Shown: piece after piece, positions 12,332 through 23,300 of the stretch
Layout of the letters: the number at the start of each line of letters is the position of its first letter
Numbering within the stretch: position 1 is the stretch's first letter
Assembly: GCF_051020975.1 (NCBI RefSeq)
Contig: NC_135037.1
Span: forward strand, 3,534,001-3,598,000
From: Osmia lignaria lignaria
Lineage: Eukaryota; Arthropoda; Insecta; Hymenoptera; Megachilidae
DNA length: 64,000 nt
Direction: 5' to 3'
The notes under the pieces: generated by a model
What the model was told of the DNA's origin: nothing
Databases searched by the model: none
Seen by the model: only the letters and a program-made list of their open reading frames with translations
Made by a program: the position numbers and the translations under genes

Positions 12332-15300
12332 ATGGGACTGCACGAGGTGGTGATCGCGGGTCTATCCGTAATTGTCGGCGCCTATCTGCTAACAGGAAAC
12401 CGCCGACGCTTCGTTTACTTGCTCTACAAGACATTGCCCAGAGACGTGCTGTGAGTATTTTAAGAAATTTCCTCTGTTTCCTTCTTGTATTGCGATCAAC
12501 AGAAAATTACAGAATGATCTAGACACTTTTTTTTTTCTTTTCTTCAACCCTTTCGTTGCAATGTATTTTAATTAAAACACGTTCATTCTGTATAATTTTA
12601 TACATTTTTTCGTTGTTTTTAAAATGTTACTTACGTAGCGAAAGGGTTAACACAAACACGACGATGTTTTAATTCAACATTTACCTTACGTTTTAGATGT
12701 GACAATATTTTGATTAAAATTACAAGCCTCGCGTTCATTTGATCAAGCTAATGGAAATGTACAGGATTTTTCATAAAAATATTTCAACGAACGTCGTCGT
12801 TGACGTTTACCAATATTGAGGCAGGACCCACGTGTTCGTTGTGCTATCGTGGAAACATTAATCCTAATATCGAGGAAACAAAAAACGACAGTTGAACAAA
12901 TATTCGTAATATCTCAAGCATTACGGCTCAATTTGACTTTGTACCGAACGTATATTCTTGATTACGCTTGAATGTACACCCACGCGTGCTCTTTCACGCT
13001 TCGTACTTGAACCTAATCAAACATTTTCTCTCTGTTTTCACCGACTTCGTGGTACAGAATACGCGGGCGAAAGTATCTTTTTTTTAATGTTTGCTATCAG
13101 CACCGGATCTATTCGATGTTGGAATATTTCATTGTATTCTATATACTATCGAAACAAAAGCGAAATATTCAGTTTTTTAGTTTTTCAATAACAACAATAA
13201 CAGTACACACTCACAGTGTTGCACAATTTCACCTTGCTATGTCCTTGCTAATTCCTTATCTGCTACACTTTCCAATTTTTCAGGAAGTCATTTTGGAGTA
13301 CCTCTTCGTTGCTGGCTAATACCTAAGGCTCAATTTTCTATTTCTACCTTTTATGTGCACCTTTCACTAAAATATTCTCCACTTCAGCTCGTTAGCGTCT
13401 TGCTACTGTGTTGCTATGTAAATTATGTCAATTTTTTCGTTACATAAATTAACTACGCGATCAATTAACATGTTCGCTGCCGATCGAAATCTGCATGCGT
13501 TTCGAAAAGGATCGCGTTTGGTCCAGGTTGCATAATAACGCAACGAACGAACTCAGGCCATTTGGCATTGATTTTATCACAGTCACAGAACTGGCCATTG
13601 ATTGATAAACCGTGCCGGTATTCTCCATAGACGCATGTGTCCGTGCAGCTATCAAAGTGCACACATTCATCGGCGGATGCAACCCGTGCATTGTACCAAC
13701 GCGAACGACCATTGTCGGGCCAATATGGAGTGCATGGAATTTAAACAGCTCCTTCAATGACATTGTTTTGATCGTGCTCGAACAGAGTACCGTGCAAACA
13801 CGTTCTCTTTTTTCGGAGCTGGGAACGGTGCATGGTGTTTCGTACGGTTCGTGAACACCAGTTACATAAGTTTGTGTAGCTTTAATTTTACTCGGCACGT
13901 TCTCATTCACGCGTGGACTTTGACTTTGTCGAGGCACGAACCGGACTGTAAAGCAGATAGGATTCTTTTCCTGTGGTATTAGATAGGGTATGACAAGAAT
14001 TGGGACAAAGGTGGCTTTGCTTCTGAACGGTAGAAAATGAACAGAGCAAGGTTGAAAATGTAAACGTTTATTAAGAAAAAGAAATGAACACCTAATTGGA
14101 CACGGTAATTTGTATAGTTTTCGGAGGAATAGAGTCCTTCAGACTCTGTAAGAAGAATCGTGAAATTAGGGATAGGGACAGATGGTATTAGCGTGGTGAA
14201 TAGAGTTCTCGACCTATCGCTCCTGAGGGCCCGGGTTCAAATCCCGGTGGGGGAGTCCGCGTTTTTCCTTCACCGATCCAATAAAGAAACAGAAGGCTTT
14301 CGCGGAATTCAATAACGTCTCGGGTCCCATTTATATGAAAATTGCTTCCTCCACAACTGGAACCGATGAGAATTGACTACAAAATCGAGTATATTCGGCA
14401 AAGTAGTGTCGGAACTTTATTCGAACCCGATGGCAACAGGTTGTTGGAATATCAAATGCCAAGTCCGATGGGTGGGTATCGCGTTATCGATATCCAGGAC
14501 ACGTGTAATCGTGCAAAAAATATCGTTTGCAAAATTCCCTCATCGAAGCTTAACTCGCGTCCTTGTCCGCGAACGAGTGTTGGATGCCAGCGTTTATATT
14601 CCATTAAGCGTTGGTCTATCATCGCTCGAAGATGAAATTGTGTCTCATTTGCCCTGTGCCAATAGTATTCAATACTTGGTGCAGTTTCCCTAGCAGACCA
14701 CAATTATTTTTCATTTTTTTCGTTTTTTACACTCCGCGATTCTTTATACGCGAGCAAAAGGGTTAAAAGAAGGACGGAGGATTATCTTCAGGTAGGAGAT
14801 GCAAACCTGAGCCCAAGGGTTAACGTGTGGCAACGAAACCGCGAGTGATGCACCGCGGCCTCTAAGTTATCTTCATACCTAGCACGCAACGTGCTTCGTT
14901 ATTTTATTTGATTTCATTTAATCACCGTGGAAGCGTTGGAAGGGGCTGACCGCTGGTGTCGTATACTCGCCCCGACACGACAGCTTCGACAAAGGCGTAA
15001 TCTTCCGGGGACGTATCGCTTCTGTTTCTTCAAGACCTTTATCGTTGCTTACATTTACATCGAAATAAAGTGCACACAAATATTTTCAACTTTATTGTTG
15101 TTTTTATTGATCTTATCCCAATGATAGACTTAAGACGTAAGTTAAAGATTAAAAGCGAATAGATAACGTGATTTTTAACTCTTTCGCTGCGTTAAGATCA
15201 ACGCGTTTGCTTTAATAATATGAAAATCTAACGATAATGGAAGCGCAATGAAACAGGTGTCGAAGGAGTAATGGCAGAAAGGTTGCGTTCGAATGACACA

Positions 15301-18300
15301 TGTCACGCGCGTGTCGTGCCGCGATATTAACCAATTGATCCAGAGAGGAAAGGATGTTACATTAGAATTGTGGTAGGGACAAGAGAGATACCTATCAACG
15401 ATCCAAAAAACATGCGACCGTTTCTATCGTCTGTACTCTGATTCGCTTCCCGACTAATCGTTTCATTCAATGCTTTTCCGACTGACCCCTTTCCCATCGT
15501 AGAAATGTGTCGCGTAGAACAATTCTGTATTAACCCTGAAATCATAATCTAATCGATGCTCCAATGATTATCTAAGTTATCGTTTCTAATTTCTCGATAT
15601 TTCTGTTTCCACGAAAGTCGCGAGAAATTTCAGCCGGTGAACAAAGGAGCTTAAGAAAATATTATTAAGCGTCGTTTTTCTTCCGCAACAGGGGTGCCTA
15701 CAGGTTCGTCCGTGTTAATGTTCTGCTATGGTGGTGGGAAACACGAGGGTTCACGGTGGCAAAGATATTTACGAGGCACGCCACCACTAATCCTGATAAA
15801 ATTGCTTTCATCTTCGAGGACAAAGAATGGACGTATCGAAAGGTGAGCTGAAATAAGTCGAAGCGTTAACGAGAATTCTACAGGAATGTAATGTAATTGT
15901 TCTCCGTTTGTACGTAGCTAGAAGAATACAGCAATCAACTGGGACGTTATTTTCGCAAGAAATCCTTATCTCGCGGGGATAGCGTTGGTTTGATCATGGA
16001 AAGTCGACCAGAATACGTGGGAACGTGGTTGGGTCTTAGCAAAGCTGGCTTTGTCGGTGCACTTTTGAACACGAACCTTTGTGGAGATGTTTTAGTGCAC
16101 AGCATCAAGGCAGCCAATTGTAAGGCTGTTATTTTTGGATCGGAGTTCAAAGAAGGTAAGTTCTTTTTCATGCAAGATTTTTTAATAATAATCTCTTAAA
16201 AATAATGATTCCAATATTTGTCGATGCAGACGCGTTTTTATCGTTTAGTTGCATATATGCATATCAAATATTGACAGTAAGTTAAGAAAATTTTTGTTTG
16301 TTCTTTTTAAGTGCTACATTATATACTCGTACCAAGAAATTGATTAATATTCCTAAAGTATGAATTATTTCATCATATTCAACGAAATTAACGTAATATT
16401 AATGTTACTTCGAATTATCCTTTTCTTAATTATTCCGTTACATTAAATTTCTGACACGTTCAATACGTATTTTCTTCGCGCTTGCGAATTTCTCGAAACA
16501 ACAATGAGAACGATACGTCTTTTTGTTCAGTGATTCGTGAAATTAGGGAGAAAATTCCAGAGGTGGCTTTGTACCAGTGGTCGGATCTGTCAGACACCCC
16601 TTGTCTCGAAGGAGCGATCGATCTGAAAACGGAAATCACCAGCATCGATCCGAGCCCTCTCGTGTACGACCTTGCTCGAGGTACTCCCCGGGATAAATTG
16701 ATTTACATTTACACCTCGGGTACCACTGGGATGCCGAAGGCTGCTGTTATCACTAATTTAAGGTACTATTTTCTCACCTTTTCTCTCACCACCCGCGGCA
16801 GACACCTTAATTAAGCATAAAATCAAAAACTGTTCGAGTTATTCTGATTGAATAATGTAACGATACGTTTCGGTAATTAATTCGATAAACAGTCTGCGAA
16901 GATATGAACTTTGATTTTGGAAAGTACAATCATTTTCGATGAATCATTATTTACTTGCTTTTTTTTTTTTTTTTTTAAATTATTCAGTCTGCCTTCAGTG
17001 GTATTTACATACTTTGCACCTTGGTGAAATAAATTTTAGGAGGTGGAATAATTATATTTTAAACTTATCTTTCCAGGTATATGTTAATGTCTTGTGGCGT
17101 GAACTCGATGCTCAGTTTACGATCAACCGATAGGATTTACAATTCTTTGCCGCTTTATCACACAGCTGGTGGGCTGATCGGAGTGGGTCAAACATTGTTG
17201 AAGGGTATCACCGTCGTTCTTCGTAGACGATTTAGTGCTTCAAAGTTCTGGCCAGATTGCGTCCATTACGAATGCACAGTAAGGTTATTTTTATTCCTCA
17301 ATCATCGCTGATTTCGAATTCACCAGCTGGTCGTAGTTGAACTTTGCAGTTGCTTTATCCACTTTCGCGTAGCATCAAGAACAAAGCTCGATATCATGAA
17401 TGACAGTAACGACTCGGTACATCAATTGATTACGTATTTAATTGCAAAGAATGTTTCAATTATAGGTCGCACAGTATATCGGAGAAATCTGTAGATATCT
17501 GCTCACCGTACCTCCAGGTCCCTGTGATACCACGCACAAGGTTCGACTGATGTTTGGAAACGGCCTTAGGCCCCAAATTTGGAAACCTTTTATAGAAAGA
17601 TTCGGCGTGAAGCAAGTCGGCGAATTTTATGGCGCCACTGAAGGAAACTCGAATCTTGGTAATTTTTAATGAAATATTTTGATTTCCGTGGAAATTTATG
17701 ACTATATATAAACAGAGTATAATTTATCTATAAGTGTGCTTTAAAATAATCCTTGCTCAAATTTTCTAGTGAGTAGATAACCGTCTATAATTCTCGCTGG
17801 TGGTAGTATGAATAATCAAACGATTTATCTCTACAGATTCGTAGTCTTGATGACTCACGACCATATAAATTTTCACAATTTTAAGATAACTAAATCATTT
17901 TAAATCGTTTTCAGTGAATATTGATAACAAGATTGGAGCAGTAGGATTTGTTCCACTGTTTGCTGGTTCATTGTACCCTGTAGCATTATTAAGGGTTGAT
18001 GAGGAGACTGGAGAACCATTAAGGGGACCAGATGGTCTCTGCATACGTTGTAAACCTGGTTAGTATTTCTCATTCTTCCTCAGTATTCCAACATTTTAAT
18101 CCTTATTAAATCTTTCTTTTTCTCGTTAGGAGAATCAGGTATCTTTGTAGGTAAAATCAATCCAAAGAGGGTACTCAATGACTTTTCCGGATATGCAGAT
18201 ACAAAAGCTTCTGAACAAAAGATTCTTCGCGATGTGTTCAAGAAGGATGATCGTGCTTTTAATTCTGGTTAGTAAAAATATTAATCAGTTCTCTGATAAT

Positions 18301-19091
18301 CGCCAATCGATTATTAATCTTGATAAATTCGTGAGTTATATAAAACTTCTGATATAGGTGATATTTTGGTCATGGACGAGATGGGGTACTTTTATTTCAA
18401 GGACAGGACTGGTGACACCTTCAGGTAAATGTAAATAATTATCTACAGTTTTAAAATATGCTTGTAATAATTATTCCTCATAGGTGGCATGGAGAAAACG
18501 TAGCAACTTCAGAAGTCGAAGGTGTAGTTAGCAATGTGATTGGTCTGAAAGACGCAGTCGTTTATGGGGTTGAGGTAATTAATTGCATTTTGCTAGAAAT
18601 TGGGTCTCAAAATATTCTATGATACTCGGTAACATCAACAGGTACCTGGAGCCGAAGGTAAGGCTGGAATGGCAGCTATTTACGACCCAGATTATAGTCT
18701 GAACATCAAAGAAATGGCAGAAGGTGTGAAAAAGGCTCTGCCATCATACGCCAGGCCTCTTTTCGTTCGAGTTTTATCAGAACTACCGATGACTGGCAAG
18801 TATCTTGATATCAGTTAATGATTTTGCACTTTTGACACTCATAAATTTGATAATCAAGTTTCTTTGTTCAATCAGGCACGTTTAAGTTGAAGAAGAAAGA
18901 TCTTCAACGCGATGGTTTCAATATCAACAAGGTAATTCTAATTTTTTTTCTATTCTTGTGACTGAATAATTATTTTACTATTTCATTCGTAGATCACTGA
19001 TCCGGTTTACTTCTTGGATCGTTCTGGAGAGTACGTGAAACTTACGGAACAAATTTACAACACTATCCTCGAAGGGAAGGCTAAGTTGTAA
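12332..19091 (+). CDS. Fatp: Long-chain fatty acid transport protein (FATP/SLC27A family), 627 aa
   Basis: Thirteen exons: 12332-12450, 15692-15842, 15918-16155, 16531-16762, 17077-17278, 17466-17658, 17915-18058, 18130-18267, 18358-18424, 18484-18574, 18642-18795, 18876-18931 and 18993-19091. All phases agree and give 627 residues, normal for the family. An N-terminal hydrophobic segment (about 5-20) would anchor it in ER, peroxisome or plasma membrane. The AMP-binding signature YIYTSGTTGMPK is at 229-240, YGATEGN follows, and the FATP motif GDTFRWHGENVATSEVEG lies near 490-507. Members import long- or very-long-chain fatty acids and activate them to acyl-CoA with ATP. Intron 11 starts with GC rather than GT (18796-18797). 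Intron 1 is 3.2 kb and packed with repeats; the other introns are mostly under 400 bases. The family assignment is very strong; which insect Fatp paralog it is remains open. Confidence 0.95.
12545..12649. repeat. Short MITE-like element with inverted ends
   Basis: The left end CAACCCTTTCGTTGC (12545-12559) and right end GTAGCGAAAGGGTTA (12635-12649) are inverted copies matching at 12 of 15 positions. About 75 bases of AT-rich sequence lie between them. Related ends occur elsewhere in the same intron, as GCGAGCAAAAGGGTTAA at 14750-14766 and TTAACTCTTTCGCTGCG at 15175-15191. This suggests a dispersed non-coding repeat family. No target-site duplication is clear. Confidence 0.45.
13465..13945 (-). 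pseudogene. Antisense remnant of a cysteine-rich, probably secreted protein
   Basis: Inside FATP intron 1 on the opposite strand, two overlapping frames read like one cysteine-rich protein. From an acceptor-like CTGCTTTACAG a frame gives HEPYETPCTVPSSEKRERVC. A shift of frame near 13800 continues as LHGTLFEHDQNNVIEGAV, meets an in-frame TAA near 13740, then continues in the same frame with IPCTPYWPDNGRSRWYNARV, DECVHFDSCTDTCVYGEY and INGQFCDCDK to a final Cys and TAA at 13465-13467. The regular cysteine spacing and lack of low complexity argue against chance. One frameshift plus one nonsense codon suggest a decayed gene or gene fragment. I do not recognise the family. A split gene with an unrecognised intron is the alternative. 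Confidence 0.4.
14187..14260 (+). repeat. tRNA-derived element (SINE-like or tRNA pseudogene)
   Basis: A perfect T-arm, CCGGGTTCAAATCCCGG at 14231-14247, contains a pol III B box (GGTTCAAATCC). About 40 bases upstream TTAGCGTGGTGA resembles an A box. The 5' end cannot pair with the presumptive acceptor strand, so this is not an intact tRNA gene. A run of five Ts (about 14261-14265) just downstream could stop pol III. The element sits in FATP intron 1. Confidence 0.5.
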
Positions 19092-20384
19092 AGACTGCTA
19101 CCTGAGTATTTTAAACAAGAAGCCTCGACGAAAGTATGATTCCGAAAACTGTTGTAAAATTTCTATTTATTGACGAAAGAAAATAGTGAATTCGACCGGA
19201 CTGCTTTTAATCTTTTGTAAAAGTGTTCGCATGTTTCCCGAATCTCGAAGCTTTCACGAGGAACCATGCATTTATAGATATTTTTACACGATCCTTGATA
19301 CTCATTTGATTAGAGTATAGATTTAGCCAACGTATTTTTTGTTTTTTCTTACAAATCTTCGCAAGAAACGTTCGAGTCTCAAAAGGAAATTGAAACGTCA
19401 AATTTGTAACTCTATCGTAGGTTTATTTTATATGATATTATATAGAACATCAGAATTCTTAGAGATCAAGACTTTGGTAAATTATTTTGTAAGAAGGAAG
19501 ACGACGACGGTGCGCGCGAACGAACGACCTCGACCCTGTAATGTAACGTTTGCGTATGTAAAACGAAATGACATGTCATAGTTTAATAAATCGTTCTCGT
19601 TAAGAGAAAAAGAAATATCAATTCGCCTTGGACTTTGTACCCTAGGGGAACCTCGGATTTCTGCCCACCCATCGCAAAAATCATGGGTGCGCAGTCTCGA
19701 ACAGAGTCCAGTAACCCTGGTCGTTAACAACGCGACGTGTTAGTAACATATCCAACCTTCTACACGATTCAATTGCTTTACCCATGAAACCACTAACGCA
19801 GTAATTTTTCTGGTACCTTACTCTAAAAGAAAATAAAAATAAAAACAAGATATTGAAATCTAATTAAAAAATAAATGATTTATCAAAGTGAAACTTTAGC
19901 TGGATCCTTTTTATTCCATATATAACCTCTAAGCTAATCTATGAAGAGAAATATTCATGCACATCCGTGTTACGCAACAAAAAAGACGAATAAATGGAAA
20001 AACACCAGCAATATAGCTTATTGCGTCTGTGTTCCCTATCAGTGTTGTTCAGTCGCGAAAACAGTTGCAGCGACAACTGAACCATTCAAAGGCAACAGAG
20101 AAAGAGCGCCGTTGATTTATAGTAGATCGTGAGTGAATTTAAAAGATAGTCGAGCTTGATCGTCTATAATATTCGCGAGACCACTAGTAAAATAAAAACA
20201 GATTAAATTCCTCCATCCACTTTGTTCTCTGTTATGTGTACACTGTTGAGCTTCTGTCAACTCGGGATCTTATCAGATCTTATCGTACACCGAATTCAAT
20301 GATTCTAGCGTCTCTGACGAAACAGTTTCGCGTGTTTCACTGGACAGATCGCACGAGCCTTTGACAAACTAGACGGATGCAAAA
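19092..20384. other. Intergenic: FATP 3'UTR and 5-oxoprolinase 5' region
   Basis: The first AATAAA on the sense strand after the FATP stop is at 19585-19590, implying a 3'UTR of about 500 bases. The remainder should hold the promoter and 5'UTR of the 5-oxoprolinase gene. I see no coding exon. Confidence 0.5.
19585..19590 (+). terminator. Candidate polyadenylation signal of FATP
   Basis: AATAAA in GTTTAATAAATCG, about 500 bases after the FATP stop codon. The assignment is by position only. Confidence 0.45.
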
Positions 20385-23300
20385 ATGGCCGAAAAGAAGT
20401 TCCAGTTTGCTATAGATCGCGGCGGTACGTTTACGGACGTGTACGCCAGATGTCCGGGCGGCAAGATTCGAGTGATGAAACTACTGTCAGTAGATCCAGC
20501 CAACTATGAAGACGCGCCACGAGAGGGAATTCGAAGAATTCTTGAACAGGTAGCGATGATTTTGTGGGTACGAATTCGATTCGATGATTAATCCGGAGGG
20601 ATTTCAGGAGACTGGTCAGAAAATCGCGGGAGAAATAGACACTTCGTTGATATCGTGGATCCGGATGGGGACCACGGTCGCAACGAATGCTCTGCTGGAA
20701 AGAAAGGGTGCAAAAATGGCACTGTTGATAAACGAGGGATTCAGAGATCTTCTTTTCATAGGAAACCAAGCGAGGCCGAATATATTCGATCTGGTATGTA
20801 TACAAAATCAGTATTATTCCATGGAAATTCTTCAGATTTGAAACGTTATTCCTTTTCAGCAAGTAGACATGCCAGAAGTTTTGTACAAGAAGGTAGTGGA
20901 AGTTAGGAGCAGGGTGATACCTGCGTTACACGGTAAATGCCACCTGGATAACAAAATCTGGCGCAGGGTAAAAGGTTCCACAGGCGAGGATCTCTTCGTC
21001 ACCCAAGAATTGGACGAAGAGAAATTGAAGAGAGATCTTGAGGAACTGCAACGATCAGGAATTGAAAGTTTGGCAGTGGTCCTGGCGCACAGTTACATGT
21101 CCGTCGTTAATGATGACGATTACCATCGATTAATCGTCGATCTTTACTTGTTTTTCAATTCATTTCAGGTTTGCTGAACACGAAGTCAGAGTAGGCGAAT
21201 TAGCGAGACACGCTGGTTTCTCCCAGGTGTCTCTTTCCCATGAAATTATGCCCATGACAAGAATCGTTCCCAGAGGCTTCACAGCCTGCGCTGATGCATA
21301 TTTAACACCACATATTAAACAGTATTTACAGGTACATATAGACGACAGTAAATAGACACGTATATATTTAGTTTCACGTGTTTTGATCATTTTCAGGGTT
21401 TCTCGTCAGGCTTTAAAAACAAACTGAAAGGTGTGAATGTGCTATTTATGCAGAGCGACGGTGGATTGACTCCGATGCACTCGTAAGTGCATTCATTCAT
21501 TCGATGAATTATTCATGGAATAAAAAGTAGAAAGTTTTCCTCTAAAGTTTTGAATTATTTATAGATTCAACGGGTCTCGTGCTATTCTTTCTGGCCCCGC
21601 AGGCGGGGTCGTAGGATACGCGATGACCACTTACAACAAAGAAACCGATTTACCTGTGATTGGATTCGATATGGGCGGCACTTCGACCGACGTGAGTCGT
21701 TACGGTGGCAGTTACGAGCACGTCTATGAGAGCACAACTGCGGGTGTTACGATCCAAGCTGCTCAGGTACTTCGACTTTGCAATTGTATTAAATTTTCAA
21801 AGTAACGATGCATTGTCCCGTGGAAAAGTAGAGAAATCTATGGAGAGTTCACCTGGTCCGAACGAATATCAGTACCCATTCGATTCTTTAAGCGTTAATA
21901 AATCGATTATTCAGTGATTTTAAACGTCACAAAATTCGGTTGAAGTTGGACGTGAACACAGTTGCGGCAGGAGGTGGATCGATGCTTTTCTTCAGGTCGG
22001 GTCTGTTCGAGGTTGGACCTGAGAGCGCAGGAGCCCACCCAGGACCGGCGTGTTACAAGAAAAATGGTCCTCTGGCTGTTACCGATGCAAACTTAGCTTT
22101 AGGAAGATTGCTACCAGAGTATTTCCCAAAAATATTCGGGCCGAACGAAGATGAACCATTGGACAAGTCACGCACGATGCAGGCCTTCCAAGCACTCACT
22201 GATCAAGTACCAAATATTTACTTTACTTAAAAATAACTGAGTATACGAAATACAATTAAAAATTTCGCTGTAATTTATAGATCAACGAATTTCTAGCGAA
22301 AGAGAGTCACAGAGGTAAGATGAGGGTCGAGGAAGTGGCGATGGGTTTCGTCAGGGTCGCTAATGAAACCATGTGCAGGCCAATAAGAGCTCTGACACAG
22401 GTATTATATAAATTTTCAAATAATTGCAACGATTCATTCGAAAAAATATGCTGTCTTTATATAGGCGAAAGGGTACGACACATCTCGTCACGTTTTGGCA
22501 TGTTTCGGGGGTGCTGGAGGGCAACACGCGTGTGCCATTGCTCGTTCTCTAGGAATGGGTACCGTTTTCGTTCACAAATACGCTGGAATTTTGTCAGCCT
22601 ACGGAATGGCCCTAGCTGACGTCGTGGAAGAAGCTCAGGAGCCTAGTGCGGAAATCTACGAGCCAAGTAAAACATTTCCCAAATTACAATCAACAAAAAT
22701 TTCTTATGAATTCTTATGCATCTTTGCCTCTTTACATTCAGAATCATTTACGCGATTGGACGAACGTTTGGATGTCTTAGAAAAGAAGGTTAGAGACAAA
22801 TTAGCTATCGAAGGTTTCGCAGCCTCCCACGTAATCACGGAACCATTTTTGCACCTGCGTTACCAAGGAACAGACTGCGCCCTGATGTGTACACCCAGTA
22901 GGACGAACGGAAACAAAGGCACGAGACACGGAGATTTCCTCACAACTTTCTTAGAAAGGTATCAGACGGAATTCGGTTTCACAATGCCGAATAGAAAGAT
23001 TCTGGTGAACGACGTAAGAGTGAGAGGTGTGGGAAAGACGGATATCGAAGAAGATTCGATTTTTCCTCCTTCGAACGAGCCACCGAAAGTGGAAAAGGTA
23101 AGCGAAGGATGATAGAGCAATGACAAACTGTCCTCATCATTTTAAATTTCTACAAACAGACTACCATGGTGTACTTCGAAAGCGGCTACTTGGAAACTAA
23201 AGTGTATCAGTTGCACACTCTATCACCTGGCCACACGATACTTGGACCAGCCATCATAATGGATAGCCTGAGCACCCTTCTAGTCGAACCCGATTGCACC

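Noticed and set aside
14342..14703. Open frames on both strands in FATP intron 1
   Set aside because: They overlap each other without domains or splice sites and are not continuous with the cysteine-rich remnant.
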